A DNA stretch of 23,003 nucleotides from the NCBI GenBank assembly GCA_002402965.1, contig DHGW01000071.1, forward strand, positions 1 through 23,003, in the 5' to 3' direction. The stretch is from Bacteroidales bacterium UBA4788 (GTDB lineage Bacteria; Bacteroidota; Bacteroidia; Bacteroidales; VadinHA17). The position numbers and the translations under genes were made by a program. The notes beneath the pieces are model-generated. The model did not search any database, had not been told where the DNA came from, and saw nothing but the letters and a program-made list of their open reading frames with translations. Shown here in pieces: positions 7,899 through 14,736 of the stretch. How positions within the stretch are numbered: the stretch's first letter is position 1; every line of letters begins with the position of its first letter.

Positions 7899-9407
7899 CT
7901 ACTGTCTCTGGATTACTACCCGCTGGGTCCTGGCCGTTGTGTCAGTGCCGGAACCTCGCTGACCTGTCTGTCCCGGACGGCCCGTACCGCGCTGCTGGCG
8001 CATGGCCTCACGCTGTTCAGGGGTCAGGTTCTGCATGAACTCACGCATTTGTTCAGGTGTCATATTGCCGGGCATCATCCCTGCAGGCTTATTGCCATTC
8101 TGCTGGCGTGCAGCCTCTTCTGCCGCCTGTTGTGCCTTGCGCTCCTTAATGACTGTAATCAACTCCTCACCGTGAAGCTTGAATTTTTCACTTTCCTCAG
8201 GGATTGAAAGATAGAGCTTCTCTCCCGGCTCAAGACCCTGTTCCACGATGATATCATTTTCATTGGACTCCCCCAGCACAACTACCTGTCGCGAGCCGTC
8301 CTTCTTGTAGACAAAGGGAATACTGTCAGCTGTGGCGAAGACGGTCTCAAGAGGAATGTAAACCACATCCTTGAAGGTCTGGGTAATAATCTGGTTACCT
8401 GTTGTCATTGAGGGCCTCAGGATGGGATCAGAACCATTGATCTTGGTGATCACCTCAAACACCTTTGCGTCAGTGTTTGGAAGCTGCTCGCCGATATTGG
8501 CCACGCTGAGCACCATACCGGTGTAGGTCTTCTCGGGGAAGGCGTCAACGGAGAGCCTCACGGGCTGGCCGGCTTTGACCTTGCTGACATCAATCTCATT
8601 CACATATGTCTTTGAAATCATGGCCGTGAGATCAGGAAGAGTCGCAACCACCGGGTCCCATGGACTGACCTCGGAACCCACCTTCCGCTTCGCACCGTTC
8701 CATTCCCTCTTGTAAATGACCATTCCGTCAGACGGAGCTGTTATAACGAATTTCTGGATGATCTCCTGCATCTCGGCAACCTTCCTCCTCTGCTTGGCCA
8801 CCTGCAACTCGGTGTCCCTGATATCGGCCCTTGCCTGCCTTACCTTCAGGTCATAGTTGCTGAGCGCCTGGTCAAATGAACGCTGAGCCTTGTCAAGAGT
8901 TATACGTGCCTGCCTGATGGTGGTAGGAGGTTCGTATTTCGACTGCTCCAGGGTGATCTCCGCCTCATCCATGTTGAACTTGAGGTTGAGCAGGTCATCC
9001 CTGAGGTTGGCGAGTGATATGGTAGTGTCAAGCTGTTTCTTCAGCAGGTCGGTCTCAAAAGACTCCAGTCTGTCAAGCTCATCCTTGAGCGTGTTGTCCA
9101 CACTTGAGCGGTCAAGGGTGGCGACGTAATCGCCTGCCTTCACCTCGGTACCCTCCGGAACAAGGTCAGATATCTTGATACCCCCGAACCTCATGTTGCG
9201 GCTGGCGAGGCCCTCCGGCCCCTTGATATCCGTGGAGACTTCTGCCTGCAACTCACCTGTTGTTGTTACAACCACCTCAAAATCGCCCTTACTGACCTCC
9301 GCTAACAGCGTGCTCATATCTTCCTTACTCGAAAGCTTACTGATCACGATCATGGCTATAACTGCAAGTGCTACAACGATTGAGGTAATGATAATAGTCC
9401 TTTTCAT
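7899..9407 (-). CDS. HlyD/MacA-type periplasmic adaptor subunit
   Basis: A 502-residue membrane-fusion protein linking the permease to the TolC-type channel. One membrane anchor lies at about residues 4-23. A first half-lipoyl/barrel segment follows (VVVTTTGELQAEVS), then a long coiled coil at about 103-220. The second lipoyl half is at about 221-260 (ITAPSDGMVIYKREWNG), with barrel and membrane-proximal domains to about 420. The last 65 residues (about 438-502) are unusual: rich in Gln, Arg, Gly and Met, with two TPEQ(M/R)RE units, then GTGRPGQTGQRGSG, and apparently disordered. It is the first gene of the three-gene export operon. A TAnnTTTG box lies about 45 bases upstream, and a palindrome sits just beyond that box. 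The role is sure at family level; the substrate is unknown. Confidence 0.9.
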   Translation of the reverse strand: MKRTIIITSIVVALAVIAMIVISKLSSKEDMSTLLAEVSKGDFEVVVTTTGELQAEVSTDIKGPEGLASRNMRFGGIKISDLVPEGTEVKAGDYVATLDRSSVDNTLKDELDRLESFETDLLKKQLDTTISLANLRDDLLNLKFNMDEAEITLEQSKYEPPTTIRQARITLDKAQRSFDQALSNYDLKVRQARADIRDTELQVAKQRRKVAEMQEIIQKFVITAPSDGMVIYKREWNGAKRKVGSEVSPWDPVVATLPDLTAMISKTYVNEIDVSKVKAGQPVRLSVDAFPEKTYTGMVLSVANIGEQLPNTDAKVFEVITKINGSDPILRPSMTTGNQIITQTFKDVVYIPLETVFATADSIPFVYKKDGSRQVVVLGESNENDIIVEQGLEPGEKLYLSIPEESEKFKLHGEELITVIKERKAQQAAEEAARQQNGNKPAGMMPGNMTPEQMREFMQNLTPEQREAMRQQRGTGRPGQTGQRGSGTDTTARTQRVVIQRQ

Positions 9408-9451
9408 CTGCGAAAATTTCTGTTTATTTTAATTAAGCTGTGAAATTATTA

Positions 9452-9459
9452 CAAAATTA
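9452..9459 (-). promoter_or_regulatory. Putative -7 promoter box for the export operon
   Basis: The minus strand reads TAATTTTG (TAnnTTTG), 45 bases before the adaptor ATG. A GTTT at 9483-9486 is near the expected -33 distance, though slightly far. Confidence 0.5.
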
Positions 9460-9487
9460 GGCTTCATGTCCTCTTTTTAAGGAAACA

Positions 9488-9501
9488 TTAACTTTCGTTA
9501 A
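9488..9501. promoter_or_regulatory. Perfect palindrome TTAAC-N4-GTTAA, candidate operator
   Basis: TTAAC TTTC GTTAA forms an inverted repeat with a 4-base spacer, about 30 bases upstream of the putative -7 box of the export operon and close to where the -33 region would lie. Size and position fit a dimeric repressor site, for example of a TetR- or MarR-type protein. No regulator gene is adjacent, so the assignment is inference. Confidence 0.4.
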
Positions 9502-9568
9502 CTTAACCTGAACCAACAGAACAAAAACCGTTCAATTATTGTTTTAAAAACTCTTTACAGTTTAAGAT

Positions 9569-10948
9569 TTACAGATTTTTAACAATCCCTGTCACCTCTC
9601 CGGCGAGATTTTCAGCGCGTGGTTTAGATCTCATCTCAGCGTAGACGCGCATAATAGGTTCGGTGTTCGATTTTCTGATCTGCACCCAGCCGTCAGGAAG
9701 GTCAAGCTTAATCCCGTCACGGGTATCACAGACTGCCTCAGGATATGCTTTCATCAGTTTGCCGCACAGCTTTTCCATGTCTATATCTCCGGTCAGGTCA
9801 ATCTTCTTTTTGGCGATGAAATAATCGGGGTACTTTCTTCGCAGTTCACTGCATTTCATCCCCTGTTTTGCCAGGTGTGTCAGGAAGAGGGCTATTCCGG
9901 CGAGGGCGTCACGGCCGTAATGCAATGCGGGATATATCACCCCGCCGTTGCCTTCTCCTCCGATGACTGCGCCGGTGCGTTTCATCTCCGCCACCACGTT
10001 GACCTCGCCAACCGGCGCGGAGGTATAGCTGCAGCCGTGCCCTTCGGTTACATCCCTGAGCGCCCTCGTGGAGGACATGTTTGACACCGTCGGACCCTTA
10101 ACATGGCTGAGCACATAATCGGCAACCGAGACAAGGGTATACTCCTCACCGAACATTGATCCGTCCTCGCAGATGATTGCCAACCTGTCGACATCAGGGT
10201 CAACAACGAAGCCCAGGTCAGCACCGCTCTCCATAACGGTACGTGACAAATCCGCCAGGTGTTCGGGCAGGGGCTCGGGATTATGCGGGAATAGTCCTGT
10301 CGGCTCGCAGTAAAGTTCAATCACCTTCCTGACTCCCAACGCCCTGAGCAGAGCAGGTATGGCAATCCCACCCACTGAGTTGACGGCATCAACGGCGATT
10401 GTGAAGCCTGCCTGTTTTATTGCCTCAGCATCCACCAGTGGCATCACGGTAACAGCTGTTATGTGTTTCCCGGTCTGGCTGTCATCCCGTGTTTCTTTTC
10501 CCAGTTTATCATAGGTCACATAGTCAAAGTCCTCCGTTGCTGCAAGGGCAAGAACCTCCCTGCCGTCAGCATCACTCAGGAACTCACCGGCTTCATTCAG
10601 GAGCTTCAGCGCGTTCCACTGTGCGGGATTATGACTTGCAGTCAGTATGATTCCTCCTCCTGCACCGAGTCCCGTCACCGCCATCTCCACTGTTGGCGTG
10701 GTGGCCAGCCCTACATCCACCACATTTATTCCCACGCTGCGCAGTGATGAGTTGACAAGTGCTGCAACCATCTCCCCGGATACACGGGCATCCCTGCCTG
10801 TGACAACCACGAGGGGACCCCTGCCGCGCCTCCTGAGCCAGGTGCCGTATGCCGATGCAAATTTCACAATATCAATGGGAGAGAGAGATTCACCGGGTTT
10901 GCCGCCTATGGTGCCCCTTATACCTGAAATGGATTTTATTAAAGCCAT
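9569..10948 (-). CDS. glmM: Phosphoglucosamine mutase-type alpha-D-phosphohexomutase
   Basis: A 459-residue phosphohexomutase, most likely converting glucosamine-6-phosphate to glucosamine-1-phosphate for UDP-GlcNAc and cell-wall synthesis. The phosphoserine loop TASHNPAQWNALK has its catalytic Ser at 105. The metal loop DPDVDR gives D250, D252 and D254. The sugar-binding loop is GGEGNGG (330-336), and the C-terminal phosphate-binding loop is RKSNTEPIMR (425-434). The sugar loop GGEGNGG differs from the GGEQSGH of the E. coli enzyme and is the form I associate with Bacteroidota and archaeal members. A phosphomannomutase or phosphoglucomutase role is therefore possible, but the length and short SISGIRGTIGG start favour GlmM. 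The gene stands alone between the export operon and a divergent start of rluB. The ATG at 10948 precedes ALIKSISGIRGT directly. Confidence 0.9.
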   Translation of the reverse strand: MALIKSISGIRGTIGGKPGESLSPIDIVKFASAYGTWLRRRGRGPLVVVTGRDARVSGEMVAALVNSSLRSVGINVVDVGLATTPTVEMAVTGLGAGGGIILTASHNPAQWNALKLLNEAGEFLSDADGREVLALAATEDFDYVTYDKLGKETRDDSQTGKHITAVTVMPLVDAEAIKQAGFTIAVDAVNSVGGIAIPALLRALGVRKVIELYCEPTGLFPHNPEPLPEHLADLSRTVMESGADLGFVVDPDVDRLAIICEDGSMFGEEYTLVSVADYVLSHVKGPTVSNMSSTRALRDVTEGHGCSYTSAPVGEVNVVAEMKRTGAVIGGEGNGGVIYPALHYGRDALAGIALFLTHLAKQGMKCSELRRKYPDYFIAKKKIDLTGDIDMEKLCGKLMKAYPEAVCDTRDGIKLDLPDGWVQIRKSNTEPIMRVYAEMRSKPRAENLAGEVTGIVKNL

Positions 10949-10971
10949 GTCCTGTCACTTTAAGTTAAATG

Positions 10972-10979
10972 CAAAGGTG
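10972..10979 (-). promoter_or_regulatory. Weak -7 box candidate for glmM
   Basis: The minus strand reads CACCTTTG, matching the A and TTTG of TAnnTTTG but not the first T, 24 bases before the glmM ATG. It lies in the 90-base divergent spacer shared with rluB. Confidence 0.3.
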
Positions 10980-11014
10980 CGAAAAAGAACGGGGAGAAAA
11001 CCGGTAATTAGTTG

Positions 11015-11022
11015 TAAATTTG
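11015..11022 (+). promoter_or_regulatory. Putative -7 promoter box for rluB-era-der
   Basis: The plus strand reads TAAATTTG, an exact TAnnTTTG. It is only 17 bases from the first rluB ATG, so the leader would be about ten bases and leaves no room for a ribosome-binding site. Confidence 0.55.
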
Positions 11023-11038
11023 CACCCTGAAAACTAAG

Positions 11039-11962
11039 ATGATGGAAAAAATGCCGGGCAGGACGCCAGGAAAGAGACCCGTAAGACAGGATGCAGGAAA
11101 AGCTGCCGGAGAGAGAAAGAGAAACATCAGGCCGGCTGAGGGGAAACCTGAAGGAGAAAGCAAGAGCTCAGCCAGACCGGTTGCCGGAAAATCTGCAGGT
11201 GTAAGAAAGAGGAACGTCAAGCCGATGGCATCAAAGACACCCGATGAACTGGTAAGACTGAACAAATTCGTCGCCAACAGCGGCGTATGCGCAAGGCGCG
11301 AAGCCGATGAACTGATTAAACAGGGATATATATCGGTCAACGGAAAGAAGGTGACCGGGATGGGCATCAAGGTCAAGTCCACCGATAAAGTGGAGTACAA
11401 GGGCAAGTTGCTTACACCCGGGAAAAAGGTATATATACTGCTCAACAAGCCCAAAGGGTATGTGACAACAACAAAAGATCCGCACGCCGAGATCACCGTT
11501 CTCGACCTGGTGAAGGATGCCACCACCGAGCGCATCTACCCCGTCGGGAGGCTTGACAAGGCAACAACGGGAGTGCTGCTTCTGACGAACGACGGTGACC
11601 TTGCCGGCAAACTCACGCACCCCTCATACGGCGCCGGAAAGGTGTACCACATATTCCTTGACAAGGACGTCACGAAGCATGACATGGAGACGATAGTCGG
11701 CGGCGTTACGCTCGAGGAAGGAATTGTAAGTGCCGATGCCATATCTTATCCTGATCCCGCTGACCATACCCAGGTCGGGATCGAGATCCACTCAGGCCAG
11801 AACAGGGTGGTGAGACGCATCTTCGAACAACTCGGTTACAGGGTCAGGAAACTCGACCGCGTAAGCTTCGCCGGCCTGACGAAGAAGAACCTTCAGCGGG
11901 GACACTGGAGAGAACTGACACCGAAAGAGGTGAGCATGCTCAAGAGGGGCATCATCAAATAG
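11039..11962 (+). CDS. rluB: 23S rRNA pseudouridine synthase, RluB/RsuA family
   Basis: A 307-residue pseudouridine synthase that isomerises a uridine in ribosomal RNA, most likely 23S. Residues 1-68 are a basic, low-complexity extension with a diverged duplication (AGKAAGERKRNIRP at 19-32 and AGKSAGVRKRNVKP at 49-62). An S4 RNA-binding domain follows at about 71-115 (LVRLNKFVANSGVCARREAD). The catalytic motif is GRLDKATTGVLLLTNDG with Asp 173. The later segment GQNRVVRRIFEQLGYRV is typical of the family. Basic N-terminal extensions are usual for Bacteroidota RluB. Two ATGs stand together at 11039 and 11042. ATG at 11225 (residue 63) has GAGGAA upstream and would give a protein without the extension, but the promoter position favours 11039. 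The gene is first in an operon with era (9-base gap) and der. Confidence 0.9.
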   Translation: MMEKMPGRTPGKRPVRQDAGKAAGERKRNIRPAEGKPEGESKSSARPVAGKSAGVRKRNVKPMASKTPDELVRLNKFVANSGVCARREADELIKQGYISVNGKKVTGMGIKVKSTDKVEYKGKLLTPGKKVYILLNKPKGYVTTTKDPHAEITVLDLVKDATTERIYPVGRLDKATTGVLLLTNDGDLAGKLTHPSYGAGKVYHIFLDKDVTKHDMETIVGGVTLEEGIVSADAISYPDPADHTQVGIEIHSGQNRVVRRIFEQLGYRVRKLDRVSFAGLTKKNLQRGHWRELTPKEVSMLKRGIIK

Positions 11963-11971
11963 GCAACAGCC

Positions 11972-12850
11972 ATGGCACACAGGTCAGGATTCGTCAACAT
12001 ACTCGGAAACCCCAACGTCGGGAAATCGACACTGATGAACGTACTCGTCGGTCAGAAGCTATCCGTAGCAACCGCGAAGGCACAGACCACGCGCCACAGG
12101 ATCATGGGCATACTCAACGGGGAGGACTACCAGATCATCTATTCCGATACCCCGGGAATACTCAACCCGAAGTACAGGCTCCAGTCGGCCATGATGAAAT
12201 CCGTCGAGTCAGCACTCGATGACGCCGACCTGATTATCTATGTCACGGATGTTGTGGAGAAGGCGTCGAAGAATGAGGATCATCTCATGCGAATTCTCTC
12301 CTCACCAGTGCCGAAATTAATAGTAATCAACAAGATAGATCTGACCAACCAGGATGACCTTGAGAAGATGGTGGAGAGCTGGAATGTAACCGCACCGGGG
12401 GTTCCCGTGCTTCCTGTCTCGGCCATCAAAAAGTTTAATACCGACCTGCTACTTCGTGAGATCATCAGCCGCCTGCCGGAAGGCCCCCCTTACTTTCCGG
12501 AAGACCAGCTCACTGACCGGTATGACCGTTTCTTCGTCACTGAGATCATCAGGGGGAAGATCTTTGAGACATACCAGAAGGAGATTCCTTATTCGGTTGA
12601 GGTTGAGATAGAAAGTTACAGGGAGGAGCCTGCACTGAACAGGATAGCGGCTGTCATTTATGTTGCCCGCGACAGCCAGAAGGGAATCATCATCGGCCAC
12701 AAGGGATCCATGCTCAAGAGGGTTGGCACTGCCGCCCGAAAGGACATGGAGGAGTTCCTTGGCAGGAAGGTCTTTCTCGAACTCTATGTAAGAGTGGCAC
12801 ACGAGTGGCGCGATAACCCGCGCATGCTCAAAAAATTCGGTTACCTGTAG
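11972..12850 (+). CDS. era: GTPase Era
   Basis: A 292-residue GTPase that binds the 3' end of 16S rRNA and helps mature the small ribosomal subunit. The GTPase domain shows G1 GNPNVGKST (12-20), the G2 region AQTTRHR (37-43), G3 DTPG (59-62), G4 NKID (120-123) and G5 SAIK (150-153). The C-terminal KH domain, about residues 200-285, has its GHKG RNA-binding loop at 242-245. Length and layout match the family. It lies between rluB (9 bases) and der (12 bases) on the same strand, so all three ribosome-assembly genes are likely one transcript. Confidence 0.97.
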   Translation: MAHRSGFVNILGNPNVGKSTLMNVLVGQKLSVATAKAQTTRHRIMGILNGEDYQIIYSDTPGILNPKYRLQSAMMKSVESALDDADLIIYVTDVVEKASKNEDHLMRILSSPVPKLIVINKIDLTNQDDLEKMVESWNVTAPGVPVLPVSAIKKFNTDLLLREIISRLPEGPPYFPEDQLTDRYDRFFVTEIIRGKIFETYQKEIPYSVEVEIESYREEPALNRIAAVIYVARDSQKGIIIGHKGSMLKRVGTAARKDMEEFLGRKVFLELYVRVAHEWRDNPRMLKKFGYL

Positions 12851-12862
12851 ATTTAAATTCAC

Positions 12863-14167
12863 ATGAGTAAGATAGCAGCAATAGTAGGACGGCCCAACGT
12901 GGGCAAATCAACCCTTTTCAACCGTATGACGGAGAGCCGTGCTGCGATAGTAAACGAGGAGAGCGGCGTAACGCGCGACAGGCATTACGGCAAAGCGACA
13001 TGGAACGGGGTGGATTTCTCCGTTGTCGATACGGGAGGATTCGTGGAGAACTCTGATGATGTCTTCGAGAGCGAGATAAACAGGCAGGTGAAGCTGGCAA
13101 TCAGCGAAGCCGACGTAATCATATTCATGGTTGACGTCGAAACAGGGATTCATGATCTCGACAAGGCCGTGGCGGAGATGCTTCGCAAGGTGCAGAAAAA
13201 GGTCATCACCGTAGTCAATAAGGTCGATAACAACAAGCGTCTCCTCGATGCCGCAGAGTTCTACGGGCTGGGGCTGGGCGACTTCTTCCCCATCAGCTCC
13301 GCCAACGGAAGCGGCACCGGCGAACTGCTCGACGAGATTGTGAAGCATCTTCCCGACACCGCGGAAGAACCCGGTGAGGAGATACCGAAGGTGGCCGTGG
13401 TAGGCCGCCCGAACGTCGGCAAATCATCACTGGCAAACACTCTCCTTGATGAGGAGAGGAACATCGTCACGCCAGTGGCAGGCACAACGCGCGATTCCAT
13501 TCACAGCCTCTACAACAAGTTCAATTACCGCTTCCTGCTAATTGACACCGCAGGCCTGCGAAAGAAGGCAAAGGTGGAGGAGGACATTGAATTCTATTCG
13601 GTCCTCAGGTCGGTAAGATCAATAGAAGAGAGCGATGTCTGCCTGCTGCTCATCGATGCAACGCGCGGGATTGAATCACAGGATCTCAGCATCCTGAGCA
13701 TCATACAGAAAAACAATAAGGGAATGGTCCTCCTGGTGAACAAGTGGGACCTGGTTGAGAAGGACCAGAACAGCACCAAACGCTTTGAGGAAGAGATCAG
13801 GTCGAAGACGGCACCCTTCACCGACTACCCCATCCTTTTCATCTCAGCCATCACAAAACAGAGGATTCACAAGGTGCTTGAGCTGATCATGACCGTATAT
13901 GAGAACAGACGGAGGAAGATACCCACCTCAAAGCTTAACGAGGTCATGCTCAAGTATGTGAATGATACTCCCCCGCCCTCACTCAAGGGGAAGCATGTTA
14001 AGATCAAGTATGTGACGCAGCTGCCCTCGGCATATCCCGCGTTTGCCTTTTTCTGCAACCTGCCCCAGTATATCAAGGAGCCCTATAAACGGTTTGTGGA
14101 GAACAGGCTCAGGGAGAGTTTTCCTCTGACAGGTGCCCCCGCAAGGATATTCTTTAGAAAAAAATAA
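12863..14167 (+). CDS. der: Ribosome biogenesis GTPase Der (EngA)
   Basis: A 434-residue double GTPase needed for large-subunit assembly. The first G domain has GRPNVGKS at 9-16, DTGG at 56-59 and NKVD at 119-122. The second has GRPNVGKS at 181-188, DTAG at 228-231 and NKWD at 293-296. A KH-like C-terminal domain from about 350 ends in a basic FFRKK tail. Length and domain order are those of the family. It is the third gene of the rluB-era-der set. Confidence 0.98.
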   Translation: MSKIAAIVGRPNVGKSTLFNRMTESRAAIVNEESGVTRDRHYGKATWNGVDFSVVDTGGFVENSDDVFESEINRQVKLAISEADVIIFMVDVETGIHDLDKAVAEMLRKVQKKVITVVNKVDNNKRLLDAAEFYGLGLGDFFPISSANGSGTGELLDEIVKHLPDTAEEPGEEIPKVAVVGRPNVGKSSLANTLLDEERNIVTPVAGTTRDSIHSLYNKFNYRFLLIDTAGLRKKAKVEEDIEFYSVLRSVRSIEESDVCLLLIDATRGIESQDLSILSIIQKNNKGMVLLVNKWDLVEKDQNSTKRFEEEIRSKTAPFTDYPILFISAITKQRIHKVLELIMTVYENRRRKIPTSKLNEVMLKYVNDTPPPSLKGKHVKIKYVTQLPSAYPAFAFFCNLPQYIKEPYKRFVENRLRESFPLTGAPARIFFRKK

Positions 14168-14168
14168 A

Positions 14169-14176
14169 TACATTTG
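14169..14176 (+). promoter_or_regulatory. Putative -7 box for the small lipoprotein gene
   Basis: TACATTTG, an exact TAnnTTTG, starts one base after the der stop. A short GNRA-capped hairpin (TTGC-GAAA-GCAA, 14189-14200) and an AAGGAG site lie between it and ATG 14212. The box suggests the lipoprotein gene can be transcribed independently of der. Confidence 0.4.
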
Positions 14177-14211
14177 GTGTGATTTTTGTTGCGAAAGCAA
14201 TTTGTAAGGAG

Positions 14212-14736
14212 ATGAAATACTCAATCATCATATTGGTTATTGCCGCAGTGTTTATGATGGTGGCGTGCGAAGGCCCGGAAAGTCTTCCTCCCGAGCCCAG
14301 GATTGAGTTCCGGTCAATCAACCAGTATGACACCACTGACTTTTATCTGGGCTTCCCTGCCAAGGCAGTGAAGATCTCCTTTTATTTCGAAGACGGTGAC
14401 GGTGACCTTGGCCTTGACCCGCCGCTGACCCCGGGAATCGACCCGTCAAGCAATCTTTTCCTGAAACTTTACCGCAAGACCAACGGGGTGTTTGAACTGG
14501 TAGGACCGGGTGACGACCTTTACCCTTCGGAATACCGCATCCCCTTCCTGGAGGCCGGCGGACAAAACAAGATACTCAGGGGAACGATAGATGTCACACT
14601 GATCTACCTTTTCTTCGATACACCTGACTCTCTTTACTACGAATTCTGGATCAGGGACAGGGGAGGCCATGAGAGCAATACTGAAGAGACCTGCACCTTC
14701 TTGCTGGGCGAGAATGGCGCCTGTACTCCCGGCTAA
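14212..14736 (+). CDS. Predicted lipoprotein, function unknown
   Basis: A 174-residue exported lipoprotein that I do not assign to a characterised family. ATG 14212 is chosen over an upstream ATG at 14179 because AAGGAG stands 5 bases before it and the resulting protein begins with a proper lipoprotein signal: MKYSII, a hydrophobic run and a lipobox ending MMVAC with Cys 19. The mature part contains FYFEDGDGDLGLDPP (58-71), a pattern I associate with small Bacteroidota lipoproteins and possibly metal-binding, and FWIRDRGGHESN near 145-156. Two later cysteines (161 and 171) could pair. It follows der on the same strand by 44 bases. Its stop abuts the convergent stop of the sensor-phosphatase gene with no gap. 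Surface or periplasmic location is likely; function cannot be stated. Confidence 0.8.
   Translation: MKYSIIILVIAAVFMMVACEGPESLPPEPRIEFRSINQYDTTDFYLGFPAKAVKISFYFEDGDGDLGLDPPLTPGIDPSSNLFLKLYRKTNGVFELVGPGDDLYPSEYRIPFLEAGGQNKILRGTIDVTLIYLFFDTPDSLYYEFWIRDRGGHESNTEETCTFLLGENGACTPG

Noticed and set aside
7458..8207. 249-codon plus-strand open frame opposite the permease and adaptor genes
   Set aside because: It spans the ends of two convincing minus-strand genes, with no signal or domain of its own.
9541..9568. Terminator after glmM
   Set aside because: The region is AT-rich with short repeats, but no stable GC stem followed by a T-run could be found.
11008..11535. 175-codon minus-strand open frame opposite rluB
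   Set aside because: It overlaps the S4 and catalytic region of rluB and is low-complexity, hydrophobic shadow sequence.
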